DNA of 64,000 nucleotides from NCBI RefSeq assembly GCF_016861655.1, contig NZ_BOLN01000008.1, forward strand, positions 62,001-126,000. Direction: 5' to 3'. This DNA comes from Levilactobacillus lanxiensis (GTDB taxonomy: Bacteria > Bacillota > Bacilli > Lactobacillales > Lactobacillaceae). Below, one piece after another: positions 26,921 through 35,736 of the stretch. The position numbers and the translations under genes were made by a program. The notes beneath the pieces were generated by a model. The model had not been told where the DNA came from. It did not search any database and saw only the letters and a program-made list of their open reading frames with translations. Each line of letters begins with the position of its first letter. Positions within the stretch are counted from its first letter, which is position 1.

Positions 26921-28657
26921 TTAATTGCTTTCTTCGAGCCGCCGTTTGGGCTTGGCCGTTCCCTTACGGTCGTAGTAGGCGTCTTCTAACCGCTTGTATG
27001 ACCCGGGTTCAACTTCGTTCAAGACCGTCGCAATCGTTTCCAGGGCCTGAGCGTATTCGAACTTCTTTTCAAATAAGTTCTCCGCCTTTTGGCTAGCCTC
27101 GGCCACGTTGTCGTGGCTGGTCTGGTAACGGTTGGCATACTGTAACAGTTGTTCGGCTAATTGTGAGCTGTCAATCAAATCATCCGTCTTTTCCTGGAGC
27201 GTGTCCAGGTCCGTTTGGATGATCAATAACTGCTTGGTAATCCGCTCCATATCAATCTGGGGCTGATCCATATCGGTCGCCAGTTGGGCCACTTCATCCC
27301 GCACTACAAAGAAATAATCCAAGTAGGCTTGGGGAATGCCGGGCAGGTTCAGGTTCTCGACCTGCCGCCGCAAACTGTGGAGGTTGAAGTCAAACTGTTG
27401 TAAGGTGTCGCGAGCCTGTCGCTCTTCGTCGGCCAACCCGGCCACACTCTTCAAAATGTCTGCTTGTTGCTCTTCAATCTGCTTGAGTTCTTTTTCCTGT
27501 TGGTTCTGGTGTTCCAGCACCTGGGAGAACGTGGCCGTCTTACCGGTCAACGCCTGAACATCTTGTTGGTAAATGCCATCGATGCCGCGTAACTGTTCAT
27601 TCAACTCCCGGGCCGTTTCCAGCTCCTGGTGGTCCAACGTATAGTTCTGGCTCAACCGATCCAACTCATTTAACAGGGAGTGGCTTTGGTTTTGCGCGTG
27701 GGCAATGAACTTGGCAACGCGGTCCAGATTCGTTTCAACCGGGTCCTTGGCGTCCATTTCCGTTTGCATCAGATCGTAAATCTGATCAATCTGTTTGGCA
27801 ATCCGGTCATTGACGACCTTCGCATCCTCGGGCCGCAAATCATTTAATGTATTTAAATTATCTTTGATATGTTCTTCAGCGTCATGAATCAAGCCGGGAA
27901 CATCTTGATCACCAAATTGATAGTGTTCGTTGCTCAGCTGTTGGAACCCACCGGTTAATTCTTTGATTTGATCCGGGTAAACCACGGTCAGATCCTTATA
28001 TAATGGCGGAATGGCCGCAATCAAGTCTTCCAGGTTGGTCGTATCATCTTGCAGTTGGGTCAACACGTCCGCAGCCCGCTCGTGGTCCCCTTCTTGGGTC
28101 AAGCGGGTAAACGTATCAAAGTTGCCCTCAAGTTGGCCTAAGCGTTCCTCTAAGCCATCAATGCTGGGGCCAAACGCAAAGTTTTTAGCCAACAACGTTT
28201 TCCGCAGGTCTTGGTACTTCTTTTCCAAGTCGCGGACGGCTTCACGGTGTTGCTTATCAACTTCTTGTAAGCTGGCCAGTTTGGCTTGAACGTCTTGCAC
28301 CAACTCGTCAGTCTGGTTAACCAGCAACGTGATTTTGGTCAGACGCTGACGCAGTTGTACCAGGTTCACCCCGCGGGAGTCCTTCAGTAATTGGGTCAAT
28401 TCCTGGTCAATGCGCTTGAAGCGGTTCTCAGTGATGTCCTGATAATCCGCTTGTAGTTGCTGGAACTGCTCCAAAGACTGGCCCGTCAGGCTTAATTGCC
28501 CAACCAGCTTCAGTTCATCCGCCAAGGGAATTGCCACCATCGACGCCTTTTTTGTGGTTAACGCAACAACTTGTTTGCGAATACGCTGCTGGTAAACCAG
28601 CACACCCACGTAGACGACAATCGCAAGTATCACGATTCCAATCAACACACCTACCAT
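26921..28657 (-). CDS. ezrA: Septation ring formation regulator EzrA
   Basis: Membrane-anchored negative regulator of FtsZ ring assembly, also tied to penicillin-binding protein placement in Gram-positives. One N-terminal membrane helix (about 2-22) is followed by some 550 residues of spectrin-like coiled coil (578 total). Start ATG 28657 (MVGVLIGIVI) is chosen because the AAGGA site lies eleven bases away; an ATG four codons earlier directly touches that site. The usual place near thiI and the desulfurase is kept. Confidence 0.93.
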   Translation of the reverse strand: MVGVLIGIVILAIVVYVGVLVYQQRIRKQVVALTTKKASMVAIPLADELKLVGQLSLTGQSLEQFQQLQADYQDITENRFKRIDQELTQLLKDSRGVNLVQLRQRLTKITLLVNQTDELVQDVQAKLASLQEVDKQHREAVRDLEKKYQDLRKTLLAKNFAFGPSIDGLEERLGQLEGNFDTFTRLTQEGDHERAADVLTQLQDDTTNLEDLIAAIPPLYKDLTVVYPDQIKELTGGFQQLSNEHYQFGDQDVPGLIHDAEEHIKDNLNTLNDLRPEDAKVVNDRIAKQIDQIYDLMQTEMDAKDPVETNLDRVAKFIAHAQNQSHSLLNELDRLSQNYTLDHQELETARELNEQLRGIDGIYQQDVQALTGKTATFSQVLEHQNQQEKELKQIEEQQADILKSVAGLADEERQARDTLQQFDFNLHSLRRQVENLNLPGIPQAYLDYFFVVRDEVAQLATDMDQPQIDMERITKQLLIIQTDLDTLQEKTDDLIDSSQLAEQLLQYANRYQTSHDNVAEASQKAENLFEKKFEYAQALETIATVLNEVEPGSYKRLEDAYYDRKGTAKPKRRLEESN

Positions 28658-28844
28658 AATTGACCCCATCCTTCATCAGCATTTCATCATTTAACGAGTT
28701 GCAAAATAACTCGGTTCATTTTACAATTTAATCTAATTTCGATTATAGCATAAGTCACGCCTAGGCTTCACTACGTTTTCACGATTCCCTTAACGTTTTC
28801 CCTATATTCGAACATTTTATTCATTAAACTTTGGAGGCCTTTCT

Positions 28845-29315
28845 ATGAGTGATGCAATTAATCCATTAATCACCGAACAACTTGACGCTTTGTTATATGA
28901 GGAAACGAACCTCGTCGCCAACCTATCCAATGCCGCTGCGCTCCTTAAGCAAACCTTGACGGACGTGAACTGGGCCGGGTTTTACCTGTATCAGGCGGCC
29001 ACGGACGATTTGATTCTCGGCCCCTTTCAGGGCAACGTCGCCTGCGTTCACATTGAAAATAACCACGGCGTGTGTGGCACCGCGTTAGCGACCCAGGAAG
29101 TCCAACGAGTTGCCGATGTCCACAAATTTGCTGGCCACATTGCCTGTGACTCTGCCAGTAATGCCGAGGTCGTCGTTCCCTTAACGTTGGCCGATGGCAC
29201 GAAGCTGGGCGTCATGGACATCGACTCCCCGAGCATCGACCGGTTCAGCGCGGCAGATCAGGCCGTTTTGGAAGAATTCGCCCGGGTTCTGTTGAAACAC
29301 GTTGACAAAGCATAG
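28845..29315 (+). CDS. msrC: Free methionine (R)-sulfoxide reductase, GAF domain
   Basis: Reduces free Met-R-sulfoxide and so repairs oxidative damage. The 156 residues are a single GAF domain with the fRMsr cysteine set in FQGNVACVHIENNHGVCGTAL and VHKFAGHIACDSAS, and the DVHKF segment typical of the family (YtsP in Bacillus). ATG lies seven bases after GGAGG. It is divergent from ezrA and upstream of rpsD, whose promoter starts inside the end of this gene. Confidence 0.93.
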   Translation: MSDAINPLITEQLDALLYEETNLVANLSNAAALLKQTLTDVNWAGFYLYQAATDDLILGPFQGNVACVHIENNHGVCGTALATQEVQRVADVHKFAGHIACDSASNAEVVVPLTLADGTKLGVMDIDSPSIDRFSAADQAVLEEFARVLLKHVDKA

Positions 29316-29331
29316 TCCTTCAGGTTATACT
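29302..29331 (+). promoter_or_regulatory. rpsD promoter overlapping the end of msrC
   Basis: TTGACA (29302-29307), 18 bp spacer, TATACT (29326-29331). Near-consensus promoter whose -35 is in the last codons of msrC. Confidence 0.85.
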
Positions 29332-29337
29332 GCTCGT

Positions 29338-29513
29338 TGTGTAAAATAATGCAGCGATAAGTGGTAAGCTCGTCAACAGATTGTTGCCGTTACATTGGTT
29401 CAGGAAGTAACCTGCGGCTGCATACGGTGAAACCTGCAAAGCAACCTGCACGAATACTAAACTTATATACAGCTTATTTTACTCCAAATAATATTTTATT
29501 GGAGGAACTATCT
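29338..29513 (+). promoter_or_regulatory. Structured rpsD leader (probable S4 autoregulatory RNA)
   Basis: About 175 nt of untranslated leader between the promoter and rpsD. Arms such as GCAGC (29350) and GCTGC (near 29418) can close a folded domain. In Firmicutes S4 represses its own gene by binding such a leader. The assignment rests on position, length and potential pairing, not on a model match. Confidence 0.6.
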
Positions 29514-30119
29514 ATGTCTCGTTACACTGGCCCAAGCTGGCGCCTTTCTCGTCGTTTAGGGGTATCCCTTTCCGGCACTGGTAAAGAATTAAACCGTCGT
29601 CCTTACGCACCTGGTGATCATGGTCAAGGACGTCAAAAGAAGCTTTCTGAATACGGTACGCAATTGCGTGAAAAGCAAAAGCTCCGGTTCACTTACGGCA
29701 TGACTGAACGTCAATTCTACAACTTGTTCAAGCGTGCCGGCAAGATCTCTGAAGGTACCCATGGTACGAACTTCTTAATCTTGCTCGAACGTCGTCTGGA
29801 CAACATGGTTTACCGTTTAGGTTTGGCTACGACTCGTCGTCAAGCTCGTCAATTGGTTAACCATGGTCACATCACCGTTGATGGTAAGCGCGTTGACATC
29901 CCTTCATACGAAGTCGAAGTTGGCCAAATCATCTCCGTTCGTGACAAGTCTAAGGACATGACTATCATCAAGGGCGCTGTTGAAGCCGTTGTTGGTCGTC
30001 CACAATACGTCGAATTCGACGCTGACAAGCTGGAAGGTTCCCTTACCCGCTTCCCTCAACGTGAAGAATTAGATGCAGAACTTGACGAATCTCTTATCGT
30101 TGAATACTACAACCGTTAA
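29514..30119 (+). CDS. rpsD: 30S ribosomal protein S4
   Basis: Primary rRNA-binding protein of the small subunit and translational autoregulator. 201 residues from ATG 29514 ([16 protein letters not shown]), seven bases after GGAGG; the frame is open further upstream but this is the family start. The S4 domain [30 protein letters not shown] is complete. A stand-alone gene with its own promoter, leader and terminator, as in other Firmicutes. Confidence 0.98.
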   Translation: MSRYTGPSWRLSRRLGVSLSGTGKELNRRPYAPGDHGQGRQKKLSEYGTQLREKQKLRFTYGMTERQFYNLFKRAGKISEGTHGTNFLILLERRLDNMVYRLGLATTRRQARQLVNHGHITVDGKRVDIPSYEVEVGQIISVRDKSKDMTIIKGAVEAVVGRPQYVEFDADKLEGSLTRFPQREELDAELDESLIVEYYNR

Positions 30120-30140
30120 GATTAATTCTGACTGGTTTAA

Positions 30141-30171
30141 AAAAGGTCTCGCCTTTGGCGGGGCCTTTTTA
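30141..30171 (+). terminator. Intrinsic terminator of rpsD
   Basis: GGTCTCGCC TTT GGCGGGGCC TTTTT, starting about 25 bp after the rpsD stop. Confidence 0.93.
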
Positions 30172-30181
30172 TTTTGAAAAT

Positions 30182-30604
30182 TTATTTGTGAGCTGACTGC
30201 CTGTAGACTGGCACATCATCGAATATCCCTTTAATTCCTTTGAGCTGAAAATGATGACCCTTTTTGACCAGTTTGTACATAACATTTCCGCCTAACCACA
30301 AGCCATTCTTCTTTGCGTACCCCTTTAAAAAGTAAGAGTTCTTCGTATGCTTGTAAAATGGATGATAAACCACCACAACTGGCATTCCCATATGTCCAAC
30401 GCTAAAATCATGCTTAGTAGCAGAAAAACCAGTCCATCCGATATTGACATGCTTATTTTGAACGCCCTTGTTATACCAGTCTCCCCGAACCGCTTTGGGC
30501 GTCCCCTTTTTCCAAGCAGATGCATTAACCGTTGTTGGCACGGTTAGTCCCACCCCTAGCAATGGGATAGTTAATGCAATGACCATCTTAGCAATTTTCA
30601 TCAT
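30182..30604 (-). CDS. Small secreted protein of unknown function
   Basis: A 140-residue product with a Sec signal peptide: MKIAKMVIALTIPLLGVG, then cleavage probably after TVNASA. The mature part (about 110 residues) is basic and rich in Lys, His, Gly and aromatic residues, with no cysteine, no wall anchor and no recognised domain. It has its own start (GGAGGAAAG site upstream) and is isolated between convergent rpsD and the AI-2E gene. Similar short basic secreted proteins are common in lactobacilli, but I can assign no function. Confidence 0.7.
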   Translation of the reverse strand: MMKIAKMVIALTIPLLGVGLTVPTTVNASAWKKGTPKAVRGDWYNKGVQNKHVNIGWTGFSATKHDFSVGHMGMPVVVVYHPFYKHTKNSYFLKGYAKKNGLWLGGNVMYKLVKKGHHFQLKGIKGIFDDVPVYRQSAHK

Positions 30605-30682
30605 CTTTCCTCCATCCTGTTATGGGTTAAGTATACTGCTGGTAACACCGTGTTGAAATGATATTTTTCAAAGATAATCAAA

Positions 30683-30725
30683 AAGCGATAACCAGATTTT
30701 TCAATTAAAAATCTGGTTATCGCTT
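30683..30725. terminator. Perfect 19 bp hairpin, terminator of the AI-2E family gene
   Basis: AAGCGATAACCAGATTTTT and its exact complement are separated by five bases. The stem ends in A/T tracts on both sides, so it can end transcription from the minus-strand gene at 30751 and is nearly symmetrical. Confidence 0.85.
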
Positions 30726-30750
30726 ATATGAATTTTATAATCATTTCAAC

Positions 30751-31797
30751 TTATGATTTCTCAGCATCATCTACCGACGTCACCCGTTTCGGCTTCAACT
30801 GCACGTCGAACACGTCCAGGAAGAACGCTACCAGCGGCACCCCGACGATCAGACCCCAGGCGCCAAAGAGTTGTTCACTGACAATCAAGGCAATGAACGT
30901 GACGAAGATCGGCAGGTTCGTGGCGTTGGCCATTAACCGGGGATGCAGGAAGTAGGATTCAAACATGTGAATCAAGATGACCAGCACTAAGACCTCGACG
31001 ACGCAAATCAGCCCACCAGTCAGGAAGGCTACGATGGTCAGTGGAATCAGGGAAATCAGCACCCCGGCAACCGGAATCAGTCCCAGGAAGAAGACCATGA
31101 TCCCTAAAATCAGTAAGCTGGGCATGCCAATGATCCACAAACCCAAGACCATCAGAATCGTGTTGATGGTACAAATAACCAGTTGCGTTTCCAATACCGT
31201 GCCGAAAATATTCACGAATTTTAAAATCAACTGGCCCATCGGCACGAATAGACTGGCGAAGCGACTCTTGGTAAAGGCGTGGACGAAGGTCTGCAGCTGA
31301 AATTTCGTCAGGTTAAAGATAAACCCGAAGAAGAACGCCAACAGAATCGTCTCAACGCCTGAACTGAAGCGAGACAACTGCCCCATCCCACTGGTTAGTA
31401 AGTTTTTCCCATTGCTGATGACCGACGCATTTTGCGACAGGTTCTTGATCAGCCTGGTTACCTCACTCTGCAGCTGGGGATATGTATCAATTAATTTATC
31501 AATCGTGTTCGGTAGGTTCGAGGCCTCCGACACCAGCGGCGGAATAATCTGTGAAAAGGCCGCCACCAAAATCCCCAGGAATAACACGTAAACCAGCAGT
31601 GTCGCCCACAAGTGATGCAAATGCAGGTGTCGCTCGATACCCACGATTGCGGCATTCCCCAGATAAATGAAGATCACCGTAAACAAGGCTAGTGACAAAA
31701 AGGCGTGCGCCTGCCACGCAATAAAGATCAGCAAGATTAACGCGATGTACATCATCGTCAGCGGGTTCTGCCACACCCGTTTTAGAAACGCTACCAC
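30751..31797 (-). CDS. AI-2E family transporter (putative permease)
   Basis: Polytopic membrane protein of 348 residues in the AI-2E/UPF0118 family, whose members export small molecules or act as ion antiporters; the substrate here is unknown. About eight helices, with the family stretch GIMVFFLGLIPVAGVLISLIPLTIVAF and EQLFGAWGLIVGVPLVAFF near the end. Start GTG 31797 (VVAFLKRVWQNPLTM), eight bases after AGGGGGAG; longer frames have no support. Downstream of the DUF1054 gene. Confidence 0.9.
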   Translation of the reverse strand: MVAFLKRVWQNPLTMMYIALILLIFIAWQAHAFLSLALFTVIFIYLGNAAIVGIERHLHLHHLWATLLVYVLFLGILVAAFSQIIPPLVSEASNLPNTIDKLIDTYPQLQSEVTRLIKNLSQNASVISNGKNLLTSGMGQLSRFSSGVETILLAFFFGFIFNLTKFQLQTFVHAFTKSRFASLFVPMGQLILKFVNIFGTVLETQLVICTINTILMVLGLWIIGMPSLLILGIMVFFLGLIPVAGVLISLIPLTIVAFLTGGLICVVEVLVLVILIHMFESYFLHPRLMANATNLPIFVTFIALIVSEQLFGAWGLIVGVPLVAFFLDVFDVQLKPKRVTSVDDAEKS

Positions 31798-31847
31798 AAA
31801 AACTCCCCCTTCAAGCTTGGGCCATGCCGCGAACTGGCGCATCCCCT

Positions 31848-31875
31848 GGTAAGCTCCGATTATTTTGAGCTTACC
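31848..31875. other. Hairpin between the DUF1054 and AI-2E genes
   Basis: GGTAAGCTC and GAGCTTACC form a perfect 9 bp stem with a ten-base loop. No T run follows, so it is not a standard terminator. It may be an mRNA stability element. Confidence 0.5.
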
Positions 31876-31881
31876 GCTAAA

Positions 31882-32481
31882 CTAAATCCGAATCAATTGA
31901 TCATACAGTGGCAACAGTGCGCGCACCGTATCCTGAATCGTCTGAACCTGTTGCGCGGGCGTCCCCGTGAAGAAGTCACTGCCACGCAAGAAGTTGCGAC
32001 CAACCTGCCACTCCGCATGTTTCTGCGGTTGCATCCGCATCAGTTCTTGATAAGTCTCCCGCGTCAACGGCTGCCCACAATTCTTATCCGTGTGGTCCCC
32101 ACCGCATTCAAAACCAGCGGGCAATTGCATCACGGTGTCCTCCTTGAGACTACTCAGTAAGGCCTGACGATTCTTGGCCTCCTGCAACACGGTCAGCCAG
32201 ATGAAGAACCGGTCATCCCAGAACCCCACCTCAATGTGCGGCAACATTTTGTACCCCCGCTTGGACGTGCTAAATGCTACCCAGGTGTCTGGCGGTGGAT
32301 TCTTAGACCGCCGGCGATGTAACGAGATGTGATCGTAGATGGGCACGGCCAGTTCAGCGAAAACGGGCGCGAGGTCCGCCACCGTCGCCGTAAACTTCGG
32401 GTCGATCTGCGCGCGAATCTTGCCCAATCGTCCGGGTAACGTTTGGTCATCCCACACGTGAAAATCTTGGTCCTGATACAT
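31882..32481 (-). CDS. DUF1054 (YktB/UPF0637) family protein
   Basis: Cytosolic protein of 199 residues. Family features include FHVWDDQTLPGRLGKIRAQIDPKF, the basic loop SLHRRRSKNPPPDTWVAF and ALLPLYDQLI at the end. No biochemical role is known for this Bacillota family. Divergent from the DUF1694 gene on the plus strand. Probably co-transcribed with the AI-2E gene. Confidence 0.88.
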   Translation of the reverse strand: MYQDQDFHVWDDQTLPGRLGKIRAQIDPKFTATVADLAPVFAELAVPIYDHISLHRRRSKNPPPDTWVAFSTSKRGYKMLPHIEVGFWDDRFFIWLTVLQEAKNRQALLSSLKEDTVMQLPAGFECGGDHTDKNCGQPLTRETYQELMRMQPQKHAEWQVGRNFLRGSDFFTGTPAQQVQTIQDTVRALLPLYDQLIRI

Positions 32482-32556
32482 GCTGAAGCCCCCTTCCTAA
32501 ACGTCTTTTCTATTCCATGGTATACTTATGGGACTAACTTGAAAAGAGGGAAACCA

Positions 32557-33012
32557 ATGGCTGAGAAGAGTCAAATGGAACAACATTTACAAAATTCTGT
32601 CTACGGGACACCGAAAATCAATCCTGACGAGCAACGCCATTACCTGGGCACCTTCCGTGAGCGGGTCTCACTGGCCATGACGATTGCTGAAGTCACCGAC
32701 CGGCAAAGCCTGGATGCGTTCATCACGGAAATTTCTGCGCACCCGGACTACCAGGTTATTTTTAATGGTCACATTAACCAGACCGACCTCGCGCCCTACC
32801 TCAAGCTGGCGAGTCAACACAACCTCAAATTTACGATCAAACAGGACACCATCTATGGCGTCAACGATACGGACCTTGGCCTAGTAGTGGCCAGCGACGA
32901 GGCCATCAATCAAAATCCAATCAGCCTTGCTAAAAAGTATCCGACCAAAACACCAACCGATTCAACTTCTGCACCTAAGAAAAATTGGTTCGATAAACTA
33001 CTCGGCCACTAA
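32557..33012 (+). CDS. YueI family protein (DUF1694)
   Basis: 151-residue cytosolic protein: MAEKSQMEQHLQNSVYGTPKI, then GTFRERVSLAMT and the compact alpha/beta domain of DUF1694, with a variable Lys/Pro-rich tail. Start ATG 32557 follows AAGAGGGAAACC; the upstream reading frame is antisense to the DUF1054 gene. It is 16 bp before rarA and likely co-transcribed. Function unknown. Confidence 0.88.
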   Translation: MAEKSQMEQHLQNSVYGTPKINPDEQRHYLGTFRERVSLAMTIAEVTDRQSLDAFITEISAHPDYQVIFNGHINQTDLAPYLKLASQHNLKFTIKQDTIYGVNDTDLGLVVASDEAINQNPISLAKKYPTKTPTDSTSAPKKNWFDKLLGH

Positions 33013-33028
33013 GAAAGGAGTCTCGTTT

Positions 33029-34306
33029 TTGGCACAACAACCCTTAGCCTACCGCATGCGGCCCCAACGCCTCGAGGACGTCGTGGGCCAACAGGACTTA
33101 GTCGGTCCCGGCAAAATTATTGCCCGCATGGTCGCGGCTAAACTACTATCCTCTATGATTCTATACGGGCCGCCGGGCACCGGGAAGACCAGCATCGCCA
33201 GCGCGATTGCCGGGTCGACGAAGTATGCCTTTCGCAAATTAAACGCGGCCACCGATTCCAAAAAGGACCTCCAAATCGTGGCCGAGGAAGCCAAGATGAG
33301 CGGCACCGTCATCCTACTCCTGGACGAAATCCACCGACTGGATAAGACCAAGCAGGATTTCCTGTTGCCACACCTGGAGAGCGGCCGCATCATTTTAATC
33401 GGGGCGACCACCGAAAATCCCTACATCAACATCAACCCGGCCATTCGGAGCCGGACACAAATTTTCGAGGTCCATCCCCTATCGCTGGACGACATCAAGA
33501 CGGCGCTGTACCGGGCCATGGCCGACGAGGTCCGCGGACTCGGTAAGCTCAACTTGAACGTTGACGACGAGGCCCTGAACTTCATGGCCGGTGCCACCAA
33601 TGGTGACCTGCGGAGCGCGTTGAACGGTCTCGAACTGGCCGCCCAATCGACACCCCCAGCCGACGATGGCGAGATTCACGTGACACTTGAAGTGGCCGAG
33701 GCCTGTTTTCAACGCAAGGCCCTGGTCGGCGATAAAAATGGTGACGCCCACTACGACGTTATTTCTGCCTTTCAAAAATCCATTCGGGGCAGTGATACCG
33801 ACGCCGCCCTTCACTACTTGGCCCAACTGGTGGCTGCCGGTGACCTCCCGTCTATCTGTCGGCGCCTGATGGTCATTGCCTACGAAGACATTGGCATGGC
33901 TAATTTGCCAGCCGCCGCGCGCACGGTTCAAGCCGTTCAAGCCGCCCAACAATTAGGCCTGCCAGAGGGGCGCATCCCCCTTGCCGACGCGGTGATTGAG
34001 CTCTGTCTGTCACCAAAATCCAATTCCGGGATTGCGGCCGTGGATGCCGCCCTGGCCGATGTGATGAACGGTCACAACGGCGCGGTCCCCGACCGATTGA
34101 AGGATGCACATTACAGCGGCGCGAAAAAATTAGGTCACGGCAATGCTTACCAGTTCCCCCATGACTTTCCGGGTGACTGGGTCAAACAACAATATTTACC
34201 CGATGACCTTAAGCACGCTGAATACTATCACCCCAAGACTAATGGCCGTTTTGAAAGTCAGTTGGCCGAACAATATCGGCGCCTTCTGCAAGCAAACCGA
34301 CAGTGA
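33029..34306 (+). CDS. rarA: Replication-associated recombination protein A (RarA/MgsA)
   Basis: AAA+ ATPase related to clamp loaders that acts at stalled replication forks. 425 residues from TTG 33029 (LAQQPLAYRMRPQRLEDVVGQ), eight bases after GAAAGGAG. Walker A YGPPGTGKTS, Walker B LLLDEIHRLDK, sensor GATTENP, arginine finger region NPAIRSRTQIF, and the C-terminal MgsA tetramer domain (ISAFQKSIRGSDTDAALHYLA onward). A 6S RNA follows. Confidence 0.96.
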   Translation: MAQQPLAYRMRPQRLEDVVGQQDLVGPGKIIARMVAAKLLSSMILYGPPGTGKTSIASAIAGSTKYAFRKLNAATDSKKDLQIVAEEAKMSGTVILLLDEIHRLDKTKQDFLLPHLESGRIILIGATTENPYININPAIRSRTQIFEVHPLSLDDIKTALYRAMADEVRGLGKLNLNVDDEALNFMAGATNGDLRSALNGLELAAQSTPPADDGEIHVTLEVAEACFQRKALVGDKNGDAHYDVISAFQKSIRGSDTDAALHYLAQLVAAGDLPSICRRLMVIAYEDIGMANLPAAARTVQAVQAAQQLGLPEGRIPLADAVIELCLSPKSNSGIAAVDAALADVMNGHNGAVPDRLKDAHYSGAKKLGHGNAYQFPHDFPGDWVKQQYLPDDLKHAEYYHPKTNGRFESQLAEQYRRLLQANRQ

Positions 34307-34310
34307 CTAA

Positions 34311-34339
34311 TTGAAATTTTAATATTTATATGCTACTAT
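34311..34339 (+). promoter_or_regulatory. Promoter of the 6S RNA gene
   Basis: TTGAAA (34311-34316), 17 bp spacer, TACTAT (34334-34339), starting a few bases after the rarA stop. Confidence 0.8.
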
Positions 34340-34342
34340 ACA

Positions 34343-34580
34343 GATGGTTCTAAGGTGTACGCGTTGTCTCACTACAAGTTGCCGATCAAGTAATCTATAA
34401 ACGGGATCGCAAAATGCTGGAAAAGATGACATGCCTTTTCACTTGGAAGTCAGACGTTCTAGCTAGCTTTCCCCCCTGCATTGTCATCGCGGGTCAACAT
34501 GACTAGACAATTAACGGCACCACTTAGATCATCCAAAGCTCTGCTTTGAAGGCCATTCCTTTGAATGGCCTTTTTCTTTT
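34343..34580 (+). ncRNA. ssrS: 6S RNA
   Basis: 6S RNA binds housekeeping RNA polymerase and lowers its use in stationary phase. Evidence: a dedicated promoter, a non-coding stretch of about 230 nt and a closing terminal stem (GATGGTTCTAAG near 34343 against CTTAGATCATC near 34525). A long irregular rod follows, then a strong terminator (GGCCATTC CTTT GAATGGCC TTTTT, 34551-34575). In lactobacilli the 6S gene commonly lies near rarA and a usp gene, as here; the Rfam Lacto-usp motif has been proposed to be the same RNA. Confidence 0.78.
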
Positions 34581-34611
34581 GCCCTTTTTACCTTTTTCTA
34601 CTGGTTCGGTT

Positions 34612-34846
34612 CCAGGTCAGGTGCTGGGGTCCGTTCCACCTGCGGCTGTCAGCCACTCCGCACCTGTGGGGACCGCCTGCGACCTGAGGGGCGGTCCTCC
34701 GGCTTGCCTTTGAGTCACAAGGTTCATGTGTCTCAAAGATCATCCCGTGCTGTAAGCCGGCTCAAAAAACGCCGACTAACACCAACGACACAGGCAGCTG
34801 CGTAACTGACCTCCTCCGGTTACACGGGCCCCAGCACCTGACCAGA
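34612..34846 (-). repeat. Family B structured repeat, divergent copy B1
   Basis: Outer arms GGTCAGGTGCTGGGG (34615-34629) and CCCCAGCACCTGACC (34829-34843) are perfectly complementary. Stem 2 is CCTGTG/CACAGG. Inner hairpins: AGCCGGC / GCCGACT, CTTTGAG(TCACA)/(TGTG)TCTCAAAG, and a GGTC-type arm with the GGGCGGTC core. The outer arms differ entirely from other B copies, yet pair. No gene is seen between 34847 and 35073. Confidence 0.75.
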
Positions 34847-35073
34847 CGAGCGTCGTAACCGTCAAAAAACAGTCGCATCAGACTTTTACTCGGAACGCAT
34901 GTATAATCACCCCTGTTAATCAGCAATATGTAGTATGCCCTCGCATGACATAAGGTTTCATTATCCCATCACGCGAATGTGGTAACCACCCTATCAGTCC
35001 GGAAATTCAGCAACATCAGTTGAGAAACCAACTTACACCGAAGAAAATCCTCACGGTTGCGGCGCTCACAATA

Positions 35074-35250
35074 TCAGCCGTGAGGTCGGCGAAAATGTGC
35101 TCAGCCGTGGGATTCTTCGAGTGAATTTCTCGAAGAATGGCGTCTTTGAAACACGTGTTTTTCGTGGTTCAAAGCGAGCTTCAAGACCGCTCTTTGGCTT
35201 GGAGCGTCCTTCCCCAGCGTTCCGGTACATTTTCGCCGACCGGTAAGGCG
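35074..35250 (+). repeat. Family A structured repeat, copy A7
   Basis: Closing arms GGTCGGCGAAAATGT and ACATTTTCGCCGACC are perfectly complementary. Inner hairpins: ATTCTTCGAG / CTCGAAGAAT (35114-35140), CTTTGAA / TTCAAAG, and CTTCAAGACC / GGCTTGGAG with the conserved GACCGCTCTTTGGCTT core. Edge of the CCGGTAAGGC type. About 100 bp upstream of the small membrane protein gene. Confidence 0.88.
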
Positions 35251-35353
35251 TGGTAAAAAACCAAAGTAATCCCCACAAACCCGTGATGATTTTAAAGGCT
35301 GAATCGGGTATACTTAGTCACACAGAACCGAATTTTTAAGGAGGACCCATCTC

Positions 35354-35641
35354 TTGGCCATTACGATTTTAATGATTTGTTACACCCTGCTCGCCCTTGG
35401 TATCGGCTGGTACTTTTACAGTCACCGGAGCCGCGCTTTCCTAGTTTTTCATCCCGAATCATCCCCAGCACTCAGCCGGGTTCTCAACGTCGGTGGCATC
35501 CTGATGATGTTGATTGGGATTGTCTCCGCCGTTGCCACAATTATGAATAATACCATTTTTATTTCCGGCGTCTTACTGGTGGGGGTCATCGTGGTGATTA
35601 CGCTGCAACTCATCCTCGCCCACTGGCTGCCCAAGGGGTAA
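35354..35641 (+). CDS. Small integral membrane protein, unknown function
   Basis: 95 residues with three predicted membrane helices (about 2-20, 44-64, 68-92) and a short basic loop SHRSRAF. Start TTG follows AAGGAGGACC. No family is recognised with confidence; it looks like the short DUF3784-type membrane proteins of lactobacilli. The stop is about 95 bp from the universal stress gene. Confidence 0.75.
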   Translation: MAITILMICYTLLALGIGWYFYSHRSRAFLVFHPESSPALSRVLNVGGILMMLIGIVSAVATIMNNTIFISGVLLVGVIVVITLQLILAHWLPKG

Positions 35642-35736
35642 CCGGTTACACTTTTCTACGATTTTTCACCATTTCGCTTTTTATTTGCCGGCAAATAACG
35701 TATGATAAGAGTATAAAGTAATGAGAGGTGAACAAT

